NCBI GenBank assembly: GCA_023954375.1
Contig: JAMLIC010000002.1
Location: forward strand, 1 to 64,000
Length of the DNA: 64,000 bases
From: Planctomycetota bacterium
GTDB lineage: Bacteria; Planctomycetota; J058
Direction of reading: 5' to 3'
Shown: positions 19,311-28,620 of the stretch, piece by piece
Layout: the number at the start of each line of letters is the position of its first letter
Position numbering within the stretch: the stretch's first letter is position 1
Program-made: the position numbers and the translations under genes
Notes under the pieces: generated by a model
Told to the model about the DNA's origin: nothing
Database searches by the model: none
The model's input: the letters and a program-made list of their open reading frames with translations, nothing else

Positions 19311-20750
19311 ATGCGCACGGTCCCGCTGCTGCTGGCCCTGACCCTGCTGACGACCACCGGCGCGCCGGCCCTGGCGCAAGGGCGCCGGGGCGCCGCCGAG
19401 GACCTCCTGAACCTCGGCGCGCTCGGGCTGGCGGTCGACGACGCCCTGGTCGTGCGCAAGGTCCTGCCCGGCAGCCCGGCGGGGGCGGCCGGCGTGCGCG
19501 AGGGCGACGAGCTGGTCAAGGTCGGCGGCGACGCGCTCACGGCCGCCAACGCGGTCGAGAAGGTGGTCGCCGAGGTCGAGCGCGCCGAGGGGGCGCGGAA
19601 GAAGGCCCCGGTCTCGCTCACCGTGCGCCGCGGCGGCGCCGAGCAGGCGATCGAGGTCGACGTCGCGCGCCTCGGCGCCCACGCCCGCACCTGCCCCGAG
19701 AAGTGCAAGAAGTGCGACGCGATCATCGACGCCGGCCTGACCTTCCTCGCCCGGCAGCAGCAGCCCGACGGCCGCTTCCCGACGGACCTCGGCGGCAAGA
19801 CCGGCAACGTCGTCGTGACCTCGCTCGGCGGGCTGGCCTTCCTCGCGGCCGGCGCCGGCTTCGAGCCGGGCGGCCCGCTCGACCGGGCGACGACCTACGT
19901 GCTGAACAACGTCGGCCCGGCCGGGCCGTCGCCCTTCTCGCGCGGCGGCGGGGGCAACTGGAACCAGGAGAACTGGGAGCTCAGCTACGGGCTCATGTTC
20001 CTGGCCGAGGTGGCCCGCAAGACGCGCCGGCCCGACGTGAAGGCCAAGTGCGCCGAGCTGGTCAAGCTCCTGGAGAAGAACCAGGAGGCGAGCGGCGGCT
20101 GGGCGCACGGGCCCGGCGGGCCGAACGCGCTCAACTACCTCGAGCTGCAGATCATGTCGAACTACGCCCTCCTGGGCATGGGGGCGGCGAGGAAGCTCGG
20201 GATCGAGGTCGACGCGTCGCGCCTCGAGCGGGCGCTCGGCTGGGTCGAGGGGACGGCCAGCAACGACGGCGGCGTGGGCTACTCGCACCGCCAGGGGCAG
20301 AAGGGCTTCGGCGACCCCGGCCGCACGGCGGGCGCGATCGTGGCCTTCGCGTCGCTCGGCCAGACGCGCCACCCGTTCTTCGGCCGCATGGTCGGCTACC
20401 TGGAGCGCAACCTCTCGCGCCTGCCCGAGGGCCACGTCTCGCCCGCCATGCACCTCCTCGCCGGCGCCATGGCGTCGCGCCTGCTCGGGCGCGGCTGGGA
20501 CGCCTACATGGAGGCCTACCGCCCGCTGATCATGTCGTTCCGGCGGCCCGACGGCTCCTTCTCGGCCACGCCCACGCGCGAGTCGCGCTCGCTCGGCAGC
20601 AACACCGACATCACCGTCGGCCCGTCGTGGACGACCGCGACCTACGTGCTGATCCTCAGCCTGCCGCGCAACAAGCTCCCGCTGCTCCTCGGCGGCGACG
20701 ACGACGGCGGGGACCGGGCGCCGCGGCGCGGCCCCCGGACCGGGGCATAG
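19311..20750 (+). CDS. Secreted PDZ plus squalene-cyclase-like repeat protein
   Basis: 479 aa. A signal peptide (about 1-24, PALAQG) is followed by a PDZ-like domain (about 35-120) containing [22 protein letters not shown], which usually binds C-terminal peptides. A CPEKCKKC cysteine cluster (three Cys, about 130) comes next. The rest is an alpha/alpha toroid of the prenyltransferase/squalene-oxidase repeat kind: [43 protein letters not shown]. Planctomycetes carry many such secreted proteins; most are not proven enzymes, and the DxDD motif of cyclases is not evident. GGGAGG 7 nt before the ATG supports the start; TACCCT at 19276-19281 may be its -10 box. Confidence 0.8.
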   Translation: MRTVPLLLALTLLTTTGAPALAQGRRGAAEDLLNLGALGLAVDDALVVRKVLPGSPAGAAGVREGDELVKVGGDALTAANAVEKVVAEVERAEGARKKAPVSLTVRRGGAEQAIEVDVARLGAHARTCPEKCKKCDAIIDAGLTFLARQQQPDGRFPTDLGGKTGNVVVTSLGGLAFLAAGAGFEPGGPLDRATTYVLNNVGPAGPSPFSRGGGGNWNQENWELSYGLMFLAEVARKTRRPDVKAKCAELVKLLEKNQEASGGWAHGPGGPNALNYLELQIMSNYALLGMGAARKLGIEVDASRLERALGWVEGTASNDGGVGYSHRQGQKGFGDPGRTAGAIVAFASLGQTRHPFFGRMVGYLERNLSRLPEGHVSPAMHLLAGAMASRLLGRGWDAYMEAYRPLIMSFRRPDGSFSATPTRESRSLGSNTDITVGPSWTTATYVLILSLPRNKLPLLLGGDDDGGDRAPRRGPRTGA

Positions 20751-20771
20751 GGCCCGGCGACGGCGCCGCCT

Positions 20772-20800
20772 TTGCGGTCGGCGACGCACCGGATTATCCT
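20772..20800 (+). promoter_or_regulatory. Predicted sigma70-like promoter, leaderless
   Basis: TTGCGG (20772-20777), 17-bp spacer, TATCCT (20795-20800). The hexamer ends 8 nt before the ATG at 20809 and no ribosome site lies between, so transcription would start at or next to the start codon. Confidence 0.4.
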
Positions 20801-20808
20801 CCGGCGCC

Positions 20809-21657
20809 ATGAAGTGCCCCGGCTGCGGCTATCACATCAACAGCGACCGCCAGACGACCTGCAAGCTCTGCGGGACCGACCTGCAGAGCCCCGGCGGGGA
20901 CGCCCACGGCCACGGGCGGTCGTCGTCCCCGGCGCGTGAGGCGGCCGCGCCCGCGCGGACCGCCGCGCGCCCCGACTGGCAGCGCCACGTCCTCCTGCGG
21001 GTGGGCGCCCCGCCGCTCGAGCTCAAGGGCGGCCAGACGCTCACGATCGGCCGGTCGAGCGACGCCGGCCTGAGCGTGCCGTCGCCGCGCGTGTCGCGCG
21101 CGCACGCCGAGATCGTGTGGCGCGAGGGGCGGCCCGTCCTGCGCGACCTGGCCTCCCAGAACGGCACGAGCGTCAACGGCCTCAAGGTGGCGGAGCACGC
21201 CCTCGCCGACCACGACGAGGTGTCGATCGGCCCCTACACCTGCACCTACCGCTGCCTGTCGGGCTACGGCAGCGTGGGCAAGATGCAGGGGCTCATCGAC
21301 GCCGCGCTGAGCACGAGCCCCATGCTGGGGGACACGCTCTCGGGCCAGCTCGCCCAGACGAGCCTGTTCGAGGTCCTGCAGATGCTCGAGGTGAGCCAGA
21401 AGACCGGGCAGGTGGACGTCTACTGCGAGGAGAGCGCCGGCCGGGTCGTCCTCGACGAGGGGCGGATCATCCACGCCAGCGAGGGCGACCGCGCCGGCGC
21501 CCCGGCGCTCCAGGTCCTGCTCGGCTGGCCCGAGGGCCTCTTCCGCTTCACGGCCGAGGTCGAGGGCGACCCGGAGCAGAACCTCCCGGGCAACCAGCCC
21601 GTCCTCATGTACGAGGCGGCCCGGCGGCTGGCCGCCGAGGCCGAGCAGCAGGGCTGA
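20809..21657 (+). CDS. Zinc-ribbon, FHA and DUF4388 domain protein
   Basis: 282 aa. An N-terminal zinc ribbon (CPGC at 3-6 and CKLCG at about 21-25) is followed by an FHA domain (about 60-145) with IGRSSDAGLSVPSPRVSRAHAEI and SQNGTSVNG, the classical phosphothreonine-binding GR, SRxH and NG motifs. The C-terminal 100 residues match DUF4388/PATAN-like domains (SGQLAQTSLFEVLQMLE, GRVVLDEGRIIHA), which occur in signalling proteins of planctomycetes and myxobacteria. FHA reads Thr phosphorylation, so this is a plausible effector of the nearby Hanks kinases. It has its own promoter and is probably leaderless. Confidence 0.9.
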   Translation: MKCPGCGYHINSDRQTTCKLCGTDLQSPGGDAHGHGRSSSPAREAAAPARTAARPDWQRHVLLRVGAPPLELKGGQTLTIGRSSDAGLSVPSPRVSRAHAEIVWREGRPVLRDLASQNGTSVNGLKVAEHALADHDEVSIGPYTCTYRCLSGYGSVGKMQGLIDAALSTSPMLGDTLSGQLAQTSLFEVLQMLEVSQKTGQVDVYCEESAGRVVLDEGRIIHASEGDRAGAPALQVLLGWPEGLFRFTAEVEGDPEQNLPGNQPVLMYEAARRLAAEAEQQG

Positions 21658-21730
21658 GTCTCGCGGTCCGTCAGATCGCAGACGGCCGAGCCGCCTCCGA
21701 GCACTCCTCATCGCGCCTTCGCAGCACGAG

Positions 21731-21878
21731 CGTCAGGCGAGGCCGAGGAGGGCGAGGCGAAGCGGCGCGAAGGCGAGGGAAGGCGGCCTCCTGGCCGCCG
21801 ACCGAGCCTGAGCGGTCGGGGGCGGCGGAGTCGGCCCCGACGCACCGCAGCGCCCGCCATCCTCGGCCGCAGCCGCGA
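21731..21878. repeat. Dispersed intergenic repeat, copy 1
   Basis: About 150 bp, resembling 61817-61980: a shared block with GAAGGCGAG, AGGCGGCCT, CTGGCC, CGAGCCTGAGCGGTCGGG, and a common end (GGCCGCAGCC, then TCACAC). It contains the hairpin GGCGGCC-TCCT-GGCCGCC. It lies between convergent genes, where a termination role is possible. The rest of the 21658-21878 gap holds nothing else recognisable. Confidence 0.7.
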
Positions 21879-22523
21879 TCACACCATGCGGGTGCGCCGG
21901 CCAGCGAGCCCGGGCGGCTTGCCGAAGACGTCGGCGAGCACGAGGGCGCGGGCCATGGGGGGCAGCGGGTCGAGGGCGGCGAGCGGCCGGCGCGCAGGCC
22001 CCGCCACGACGTCGGCGGTGGCGTCGCGGGCCCCCAGGCCGCCCTCGATGCTCGACCCGAGGTGATGCTCGGCGAGGCCGAAGGCGAGGTGGTGCTCGGT
22101 GAGCGAGCCGCCGTGGCCGCCGTCCGCCGGCGCGAGCTCGACCAGCGCCGCCTGCCTGCTCGCCGCCCGTGGCTCCTCGACGGGGCGGGCGACGAGCACC
22201 TGCGGCCGGGGCTGCGGCTGCGGCCTGGGGCGCGGCCGCGGCCGCGGCGGCGGCGGGGGCGGCTCGAGGCCGAGGAGCTGCCGCAGGAGCTCCTGCTCCG
22301 GCGAGACGTCGAGCCGCCGCGCCGGCGGCGGCGGCTCGTCCACGGCCTGCGGCTGCTGCCGCGGGCGGCCGAGGCCCACGCGCTCCCGCTCCTCGCGCGC
22401 CCGCGCGCGCCGCTCCTGCTCGGCCCGGGCGGCCATGCGGGCCAGGGCCGAGAGGAACCAGTTGAGCGCGCCCAGGGCGACGACGAAGAAGACGAAGAGG
22501 ATGATCGGGAGGCTGCCGCCCAT
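21879..22523 (-). CDS. Small single-pass membrane protein downstream of floA
   Basis: 214 aa. One N-terminal transmembrane helix (about 5-25, PIILFVFFVVALGALNWFL), a charged coiled stretch (AARAEQERRARAREERERVG), a Pro/Arg-rich linker, and a C-terminal segment ending LADVFGKPPGLAGRR. It starts 6 nt after the floA stop, so the two are surely co-transcribed. In other bacteria FloA is often encoded next to NfeD-like or small membrane proteins; this one is not NfeD. It is probably a FloA partner (inference). No enzymatic motif. Confidence 0.65.
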   Translation of the reverse strand: MGGSLPIILFVFFVVALGALNWFLSALARMAARAEQERRARAREERERVGLGRPRQQPQAVDEPPPPARRLDVSPEQELLRQLLGLEPPPPPPRPRPRPRPQPQPRPQVLVARPVEEPRAASRQAALVELAPADGGHGGSLTEHHLAFGLAEHHLGSSIEGGLGARDATADVVAGPARRPLAALDPLPPMARALVLADVFGKPPGLAGRRTRMV

Positions 22524-22529
22524 GGGCGC

Positions 22530-23600
22530 CTACCCGGGCGACGGGCCGGCCGCGCCCGGCGCCGCGCCGGTGCTGCCGGCGATGTTGGCCCGCATCTGCG
22601 TGTCGGCCTGGATGTTCTTGAGGTTGTAGTAGTCCATGACGCCCAGGTTCCCCTCGCGGAAGGCCTGCGAGATGGCCTTGGGCACCTCGGCCTCGGCCAG
22701 GACGACCTTGGAGCGGTTCTCGACGACGAGCGCCTCGTTCTCGACGACGCGGGCGGCGGCCGCCGCGCGGCGCTCCTCCGCCTTGGCGCGGGCGACGCGC
22801 ACGTCGGCCTCGGCCTGGTCGGCCTGGAGCTTGGCGCCGACGTTCTCGCCGACGTCGACGTCGGCGATGTCGATCGACAGGATCTCGAAGGCCGTCCCCG
22901 AGTCGAGGCCCTTGCCGAGCACCGTCTTCGAGATCCGGTCGGGGTTCTCGAGCACGGCCTTGTAGCTCTCGGCCGAGCCGATCGCCGAGACGATGCCCTC
23001 GCCGACGCGGGCGATGACCGTCTCCTCGGTGGCGCCGCCGACGAGCGTGGCGAGGTTGGCGCGCACGGTCACGCGCGCCTTGACCTTCACCTGGATGCCG
23101 TCCTTGGCCACGGCGTCGACCGTGACGCGGCCCTGCTGCGGGTTGGGGCAGTCGATCACGCGCGGGTAGACCGACGTGCGCACGGCGTCGAGGACGTCGC
23201 GGCCGGCGAGGTCGATCGCGCAGGCGCGGTCGAACGACAGGTCGATCCGGGCCTTCGACGCGGCGATGATCGCGCGCACGACGTTGGGCACGTTGCCGCG
23301 GGCGAGGTAGTGCGCCTCGAGCGGCTCGTCGTTGACCCGGAGCCCGGCCATGTGGGCCATGATGCCGGCGTCGACGATCACGTGCGGGTTCACGCCGCGC
23401 AGGCGCATGCCGACGATGCGCCAGATCCCGGTGTAGTAGCCGGAGAGCAGCGCCTTGAGCCACAGCGAGCCGTAGGAGATGAAGAAGGCGACCAGGACCA
23501 GGCCGGCGAGGCCCAGCAGGCCGAAGATCAGCCAGGTCCAGTCGAAGTCGGGGCGCTCGACGCGCATCTGGGCCAGCAGCAGGGCGGTGGTCGGGGTCAC
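22530..23600 (-). CDS. floA: Flotillin-like protein FloA
   Basis: 356 aa, close to the 330-340 typical of FloA/YqfA. An N-terminal transmembrane helix (about 22-45) is followed by a YqfA-type SPFH core: [71 protein letters not shown] coiled coil rich in Ala/Glu (about 240-320, [21 protein letters not shown]) and [15 protein letters not shown] complete it. FloA organises functional membrane microdomains. GTG 23600 has GAGG 8 nt upstream; ATG 23567 is an alternative. A TTGCCA-N16-TACCTT promoter precedes it. Confident family call. Confidence 0.93.
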   Translation of the reverse strand: MTPTTALLLAQMRVERPDFDWTWLIFGLLGLAGLVLVAFFISYGSLWLKALLSGYYTGIWRIVGMRLRGVNPHVIVDAGIMAHMAGLRVNDEPLEAHYLARGNVPNVVRAIIAASKARIDLSFDRACAIDLAGRDVLDAVRTSVYPRVIDCPNPQQGRVTVDAVAKDGIQVKVKARVTVRANLATLVGGATEETVIARVGEGIVSAIGSAESYKAVLENPDRISKTVLGKGLDSGTAFEILSIDIADVDVGENVGAKLQADQAEADVRVARAKAEERRAAAAARVVENEALVVENRSKVVLAEAEVPKAISQAFREGNLGVMDYYNLKNIQADTQMRANIAGSTGAAPGAAGPSPG

Positions 23601-23642
23601 GGGGTCGTCCTCGCTTCGCCGGGTGCTCCGGTCGGGCGGGCG

Positions 23643-23679
23643 AAGGTACCACGGCCCTGCGCCCTGGCAACCCTGTTGC
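23643..23679 (-). promoter_or_regulatory. floA promoter with overlapping dyad
   Basis: Minus-strand TTGCCA (23670-23665), 16-bp spacer, TACCTT (23648-23643), 42 nt before the floA start. A perfect dyad GCAAC-CCT-GTTGC (23667-23679) overlaps the -35 box, as an operator would. Confidence 0.45.
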
Positions 23680-23694
23680 TAGGTGTACGCCGTG

Positions 23695-23714
23695 GGCCGC
23701 CGGCGCCGGCGGCC
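23695..23714. repeat. 20-bp GC-only palindrome
   Basis: GGCCGCCGGC and its exact reverse complement, in the divergent floA-htpG region about 90 bp before htpG. It could be a regulator site or a hairpin in the htpG leader. No CIRCE (TTAGCACTC) element was seen. Confidence 0.6.
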
Positions 23715-23801
23715 GTGCCGCGCAACCGTCGCAGCTTCGAGACCTCGGCGGCCGGGCCGACGCGCCCCGATCCGCCGGGATGGCAGCAGGAGAGCGTCAA
23801 G

Positions 23802-25787
23802 ATGGCAGAGAGCGCCGTGGCCGACACCCCGACGGTCGAGAACCACACCTTCCAGGCCGAGACCCGGGCCCTGCTCGGGCTCATGATCAACTCGCTCTAC
23901 ACCCACAAGGAGGTCTTCCTCCGCGAGCTGATCTCGAACGCCTCGGACGCCCTGGACAAGGTCCGCCTGCGCTCGCTCACCGAGCACGGGCTCCTGGGCG
24001 ACGACGCCAAGCTCGAGGTCGTGATCCGCCCCGACGAGAGGGCCGGGACGCTCACGATCTCGGACAACGGCGTCGGCATGACCAAGGACGAGCTGACCAA
24101 GTTCCTGGGCACGATCGCCTTCTCCGGCTCGCGCGAGTTCATGCAGCAGCTCTCGGGCGACGCGACGAAGGACGCCAAGCTGATCGGCCAGTTCGGCGTC
24201 GGCTTCTACAGCGCGTTCCTGGTGGCGAAGCGGGTCCTCGTCGTCACGCGCGCGGCGGGCCACGACGACGCCTGGACCTGGACCTCGAGCGGCGAGGGCA
24301 GCTTCACGCTGGCCCCGGGCGGCCGGGCGCGCCGCGGCACCGACGTCGTGCTCGAGCTGCGCGACGACCAGAAGGAGTTCCTGAAGCCGTGGCGCCTGCG
24401 CGAGCTGGTGAAGAAGTACTCCGACTTCGTCGGCCACCCGATCGTCCTCGAGAGCGAGGAGGTCGAGGGCGAGGGCGCGGACGAGAAGCGGACGAGGAGC
24501 ACGGAGACGATCAACAAGGGCAGCGCCCTGTGGACGCGCCCGAAGGCGGAGCTCACCGACGAGCAGTACGCCGAGTTCTACAAGCACGTCTCCCACGACT
24601 GGGACGACCCGCTGGCGCGCACGCACTTCACGATCGAGGGCACGCAGCTGTTCACGGGCCTCCTGTTCGTGCCGAAGCGCGCGCCCTTCGACCTGTTCCA
24701 CCGCGAGATGCGCTCGGGGATCCGCCTCTACGTGAAGCGGGTGTTCATCATGGAGGAGTGCCAGGCGCTCCTGCCCGAGTACCTGCGGTTCGTCCGCGGC
24801 GTCGTCGACTCGGACGACCTGCCGCTCAACGTCTCGCGCGAGGTGCTGCAGCACGACCTCGTCGTCGAGTCGATCAAGCGGCAGGTGACGAAGAAGTCGC
24901 TCGAGATGCTCGACGCGCTCGCGGGCGAGCGGCCCGACGACTACGCGACCTTCTGGAAGGAGTTCGGCGCCGTCCTCAAGGAGGGGCTGCACCTCGACCC
25001 GAGCAACAAGGATCGCCTCGCCAAGCTCCTGCGCTTCGAGAGCACGCGCGAGGGCGGCGGCCTGACGGCGCTCGCCGACTACGTCGGCCGCATGAAGGAG
25101 GGCCAGCCGGCGATCTACTACATCTCCGGCCCGGACCGCGCCTTCCTCGAGAGGAGCCCGCACATCGAGGGGCTGAAGAAGAAGGGCTACGAGGTGCTCT
25201 TCTTCACCGACGCCGTCGACGAGTGGGTGGCGACGGCGCTGCCCGAGTTCGAGGGCAAGAAGCTCGTCTCGGCGATGAAGGGCGAGATCAAGCTCGAGGG
25301 CGAGGAGCAGGCCGAGGAGAAGAAGGACGAGGCCGACCCGACCTGGGGCGGGCTCGTCCAGGCGATGAAGGACGCGCTGGGCGACCGGGTCAAGGGCGTG
25401 CGCATGACCGAGCGCCTCACCGACTCGCCCGCGTGCCTCGTCGCTGGCGAGCACGACCTCGGCGCGAACCTCGAGCGGATCCTCAAGCAGCACGGCCAGG
25501 GCGTGGGCCTGGCGGGCGGCCGGCGGACGCTCGAGCTCAACGGGGCGCACCCGCTGGTCGTCAACCTGCGCGAGCTGGCGAAGGAGCCGAAGCACCGCGA
25601 GCGCGTGCGCCAGTGGACCGAGGTGCTGCACGACCAGGCGCTCCTGACCGAGGGCAGCCCGATCGCCGACCCGGTCGCCTTCGCGCAGCGCATGACGGCG
25701 CTGCTGGTGGAGTCGACCGCGCACGAGCTGGGCGCGGCCCCGTCGTCGACGGACGAGGGCGGCGAGGCGCCCAAGGTCGAGGTGTGA
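23802..25787 (+). CDS. htpG: Hsp90-family chaperone HtpG
   Basis: 661 aa, slightly longer than the 620-640 usual for bacterial HtpG. The N-terminal GHKL ATPase shows ELISNASDALDKVR (Mg/ATP-binding Glu and Asn), DNGVGMTKDEL, GQFGVGFYSAF and GTDVVLEL. The middle domain has FTIEGTQLFTGLLFVP, MEECQALLPEYLRFV and GVVDSDDLPLNVSREVLQ with the catalytic-loop Arg. The C-terminal part, about 470-660, dimerises; it ends in an acidic tail. It refolds client proteins with ATP in the cytoplasm. AGGAG about 9 nt before ATG 23802 sets the start. The acidic insertion EEQAEEKKDEA near 500 is typical. Confidence 0.97.
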   Translation: MAESAVADTPTVENHTFQAETRALLGLMINSLYTHKEVFLRELISNASDALDKVRLRSLTEHGLLGDDAKLEVVIRPDERAGTLTISDNGVGMTKDELTKFLGTIAFSGSREFMQQLSGDATKDAKLIGQFGVGFYSAFLVAKRVLVVTRAAGHDDAWTWTSSGEGSFTLAPGGRARRGTDVVLELRDDQKEFLKPWRLRELVKKYSDFVGHPIVLESEEVEGEGADEKRTRSTETINKGSALWTRPKAELTDEQYAEFYKHVSHDWDDPLARTHFTIEGTQLFTGLLFVPKRAPFDLFHREMRSGIRLYVKRVFIMEECQALLPEYLRFVRGVVDSDDLPLNVSREVLQHDLVVESIKRQVTKKSLEMLDALAGERPDDYATFWKEFGAVLKEGLHLDPSNKDRLAKLLRFESTREGGGLTALADYVGRMKEGQPAIYYISGPDRAFLERSPHIEGLKKKGYEVLFFTDAVDEWVATALPEFEGKKLVSAMKGEIKLEGEEQAEEKKDEADPTWGGLVQAMKDALGDRVKGVRMTERLTDSPACLVAGEHDLGANLERILKQHGQGVGLAGGRRTLELNGAHPLVVNLRELAKEPKHRERVRQWTEVLHDQALLTEGSPIADPVAFAQRMTALLVESTAHELGAAPSSTDEGGEAPKVEV

Positions 25788-25811
25788 GCGCGTCCTGAAC
25801 CTGGCCCGGCC

Positions 25812-25904
25812 AGGAGGTCGACCACGGAGGACACGGAGGACACGGAGGAGAGTCGAGAGGACGACCTCCCTGTCCCCTCCGCGTCCTCCGTGCGCTCCGT
25901 GGTG
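25812..25904. repeat. ACCACGGAGG-type inverted repeat element
   Basis: Left arm 25821-25847 (ACCACGGAGGACACGGAGG...) and right arm 25877-25903 (...CCTCCGTGCGCTCCGTGGT) pair imperfectly; an outer GGAGGTCG/CGACCTCC dyad lies at 25813-25820 and 25862-25869. It is the same family as 46261-46325. It sits between htpG and the next gene and could end htpG transcription. Confidence 0.8.
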
Positions 25905-25948
25905 ATCCGTCCCTGGCCTGACGCCCCCGCCCCGGCCACACTCCCCCC

Positions 25949-27409
25949 ATGCGCGCTCGCACCCTCCTGCTCGCCACGCTCCTCGCCCTCCTCCAGGGCG
26001 CGGGCGCCCGCGCCGATGTCGTCACGCTGACCAACGGCCGCACGGTCAGCGGGACGATCGTCTCGGAGGACGAGCAGCAGGTCGTCGTCAAGACGCCCGA
26101 TGGGCGGGTGACCCTGCCGCGGCGGCTGATCGAGTCGATCGCGCGCCAGGGCAAGGGCGAGACGCTCCTGGCCATGGCGCGGGAGCGGGCGAACGCCGGC
26201 GCCCACGAGGACGCCGAGCGCCTCTACGAGCAGGCGGCGGCCGACCCCGACCCGGCCGTGGCCCGCCGCGCCCGCGAGGAGCTCGCGGCGGTCCGCGCCC
26301 GTCGCGAGCAGGCGCGCGCCCACACGCCGGCCCCGTCCACGCCCATGCCGCTGCCGCCCGAGGCGCAGGGCGAGCCGCTCGAGGGGCAGACCCTCCAGGA
26401 CGACCTCGACCGCGCCCGGCACGCCCTCGAGAAGGGCGACGCCGCGCGCGCGCGGCGGCTGCTCGAGAACCTCGTCGCGGCCAGCCCCGAGGACGCCGCG
26501 CTGCGCTACCTGCTCGGGCGGGCCTGCGAGCTCGCCCGCGCCGACGGGCCGGCGCGCGAGGCCTACCAGGCGGCGCTCGGGCCGGCCTTCCGCCGCGACG
26601 GCCGACCGACCGCGTGGCTGGGCGAGCTCGCCCGCCGCAGCGTCGCCGGCGACGCGCTGACGCCCGACTCGCCCGGCGTGGGGCCCGCCTGGCGGCGGGC
26701 CGAGTCGCCGCGCTTCGCCATCTACCACCCGTTCGACCGCGTCGAGCCCTGGTTCACGGAGGAGCCCGAGGCGGCGCTGCGCGACGTCCTCGAGCGGCTG
26801 AAGGTCCAGGAGCGCGAGCTCAAGCTCTCCGGCCGCATCCAGGTCGTGATCTACGGGACCGCCGACGACTACCAGCGCGCCGAGCACATGACGCTCGCCG
26901 GCGGCCACGCGCAGGAGCTCCGGGCGCCCGACGGGCGCCTGAAGATGATCCGCACCTACCCCGAGCGCACCCTCTACCGCCGGACCTACCGCCACGAGGT
27001 CGCGCACGTCGTCCTCGCCGACATCGCCCCCGGCCTCCCCGGGTGGGCCAACGAGGGCGCCGCCACCTTCACGGAGCCGCTGCGCAGCCGGGCCGTGCTG
27101 CGGCAGGCGGTCGTCGGCCGCCAGCGGGCCGGCCAGCTCCCGGAGCTGCTCGCGTTCATGCGGGGCGAGGTGCCGCGCGGGGCGACGCTGGAGGACGTGC
27201 GCGCCTACTACGGCCAGGCCGCCGTGCTCTTCGAGGCCCTGGTGCAGCTCTGCGACGACTCGCCCCGCAAGGCGCTGAACGCCTGCCGGCGGATCGGCCG
27301 CGAGGGGCCCGAGCGCGGCCTCCCCTCCGCGGGGCTCTCGCGGACCGAGCTCCAGCAGGCGTTCGACCGCATCGCCGCCGACCGGAGCGTCCCGCCCGAC
27401 GAGCAGTGA
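25949..27409 (+). CDS. Secreted gluzincin-like peptidase with TPRs
   Basis: 486 aa with a signal peptide (about 1-23). The first mature segment (DVVTLTNGRTVSGTIVSEDE) resembles the beta motif of the protein at 4158. TPR-like helices run from about 75 to 225. The C-terminal half looks like a Peptidase_MA-type metallopeptidase: RHEVAHVVLAD is the HExxH zinc motif (His and Glu at about 351-355), and GWANEGAATF, 17 residues later, supplies the third-ligand Glu. The domain is followed by helices with LRSRAVLRQAVVG. Expected in the periplasm or envelope. The substrate is unknown. Start ATG 25949 gives a clean signal peptide. Confidence 0.8.
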   Translation: MRARTLLLATLLALLQGAGARADVVTLTNGRTVSGTIVSEDEQQVVVKTPDGRVTLPRRLIESIARQGKGETLLAMARERANAGAHEDAERLYEQAAADPDPAVARRAREELAAVRARREQARAHTPAPSTPMPLPPEAQGEPLEGQTLQDDLDRARHALEKGDAARARRLLENLVAASPEDAALRYLLGRACELARADGPAREAYQAALGPAFRRDGRPTAWLGELARRSVAGDALTPDSPGVGPAWRRAESPRFAIYHPFDRVEPWFTEEPEAALRDVLERLKVQERELKLSGRIQVVIYGTADDYQRAEHMTLAGGHAQELRAPDGRLKMIRTYPERTLYRRTYRHEVAHVVLADIAPGLPGWANEGAATFTEPLRSRAVLRQAVVGRQRAGQLPELLAFMRGEVPRGATLEDVRAYYGQAAVLFEALVQLCDDSPRKALNACRRIGREGPERGLPSAGLSRTELQQAFDRIAADRSVPPDEQ

Positions 27410-27460
27410 CCGCGACGACAGCCCCTCCGCGCCCGCGCGTAGAAGGCGCGGAGGTGGCCC

Positions 27461-27796
27461 ATGGCCGACATGATCCTGCGCGCCGAGCGGGTGGTCCGGC
27501 ACAGCCGCCGCTACTACCTGCGCCTGTGCGCCTTCTGCGACCGCGCGGTCGGCCTGGCGACGGCGCCGGGCGCGGGCGGCGCGTGCGAGCACCCGGGCGA
27601 CCTGCTGGCGCAGGCGCGCCGCCGGGTGAGCACGCTCGGGCGGCCGGCGCCCGAGCCCGAGCCCCCCGCGCCCCCGCGCCCTCGCGGGGGCCGGGGTCGG
27701 TCGGGCCTGCGCGCAACCCACACCCAGGCGGCCGCTTGCGCCGCTCGGCCGCGGCCCGCCGCCCCCCGGCGGGCCGTGGCCGCGTCAGGCTTTTGA
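27461..27796 (+). CDS. Small Cys-containing hypothetical protein
   Basis: 111 aa. GGAGGTGG 3-8 nt before ATG 27461 is a strong ribosome site. The first 55 residues look structured: basic helix, LRLCAFCDRAV, then ACEHPGDLL, giving CxxC plus C-x-H that could bind zinc. The rest is Pro/Arg-rich and probably disordered or non-conserved. I do not recognise a family. Confidence 0.45.
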   Translation: MADMILRAERVVRHSRRYYLRLCAFCDRAVGLATAPGAGGACEHPGDLLAQARRRVSTLGRPAPEPEPPAPPRPRGGRGRSGLRATHTQAAACAARPRPAAPRRAVAASGF

Positions 27797-27854
27797 TCGA
27801 GCCAGGGCGCGCCTCTTCGGGCAGAATCGGGGCGACCCCTTCCGGAGCCACCCC

Positions 27855-28598
27855 GTGTACGTCCTCCTCCTCGCCGGCGGGCTCGCCCTGTCGATCATCG
27901 TCAGCCTGCTCGTCTTCCCCGAGAAGCCCGCCTTCATCCTGGGCCCCTTCCTCGGCCTCATCGCCTTCGTCGTGCCCGTGTTCGTCCTCTCGCGCAAGAT
28001 CGCCGAGAAGGTGCGCCCGTTCTTCGAGGCCGCGCAGCGACAGGCCCAGACGGGCAACGTCGCCCAGGCGATCCAGTCGCTCGACGGGGCGCTGGCCTGG
28101 CGGCGGTGGCAGCTGTTCCTCGAGCAGCAGGTGAACACCGAGGTCGGCCTCCTCCTGTACGCGCAGGGCGACGAGAAGAAGGCGATCGAGCGCCTGCGGC
28201 GCGGCTACCCGAAGGTCTCGACGGGCCACCTCGTCCTCGGCGCCATGCTCTACCGCGGCGGGTCGCTCGAGGAGGCGCGCGCGGCCCTCGAGCACGGGAT
28301 CCGATACAACAAGAAGTCGCCGATCCTCTACAACGTCCTCGCCTGGCTCCTGGCCAAGGAGGGCCAGCGGCAGGCCGCGATGGACGTCCTGGCGCGCGCC
28401 CTCAAGGCCGACCCGGCCGACGAGCCCACGGCCGACAACCTCGGCCGGCTCCAGAACGACAAGCGCATGAACATGAAGCCGTTCGGCGACCTGTGGTTCA
28501 TGCTCAAGTTCGAGACGCCCAAGGGGATGACCGTCGCCGGCGCGCCCTTCCGCAAGGGCTTCCGCCAGCCGCCCAAGGCCGGCAAGCGGAGCAGGTAG
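27855..28598 (+). CDS. Membrane-anchored TPR protein
   Basis: 247 aa, GTG start. Two N-terminal transmembrane helices (about 2-21 and 26-47, separated by FPEKPAF) are followed by TPR-like helices (about 55-195; GNVAQAIQSLDGALAW, GSLEEARAALEHGIRYN, ILYNVLAWLLAKEG, QAAMDVLARALKADP). The C-terminus is basic. It resembles small membrane TPR scaffolds common in planctomycetes. It converges with the histidine kinase gene, 22 bp between stops. Partner unknown. Confidence 0.75.
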   Translation: MYVLLLAGGLALSIIVSLLVFPEKPAFILGPFLGLIAFVVPVFVLSRKIAEKVRPFFEAAQRQAQTGNVAQAIQSLDGALAWRRWQLFLEQQVNTEVGLLLYAQGDEKKAIERLRRGYPKVSTGHLVLGAMLYRGGSLEEARAALEHGIRYNKKSPILYNVLAWLLAKEGQRQAAMDVLARALKADPADEPTADNLGRLQNDKRMNMKPFGDLWFMLKFETPKGMTVAGAPFRKGFRQPPKAGKRSR

Positions 28599-28620
28599 CG
28601 CTCCTCCACGACTCCGGCGG

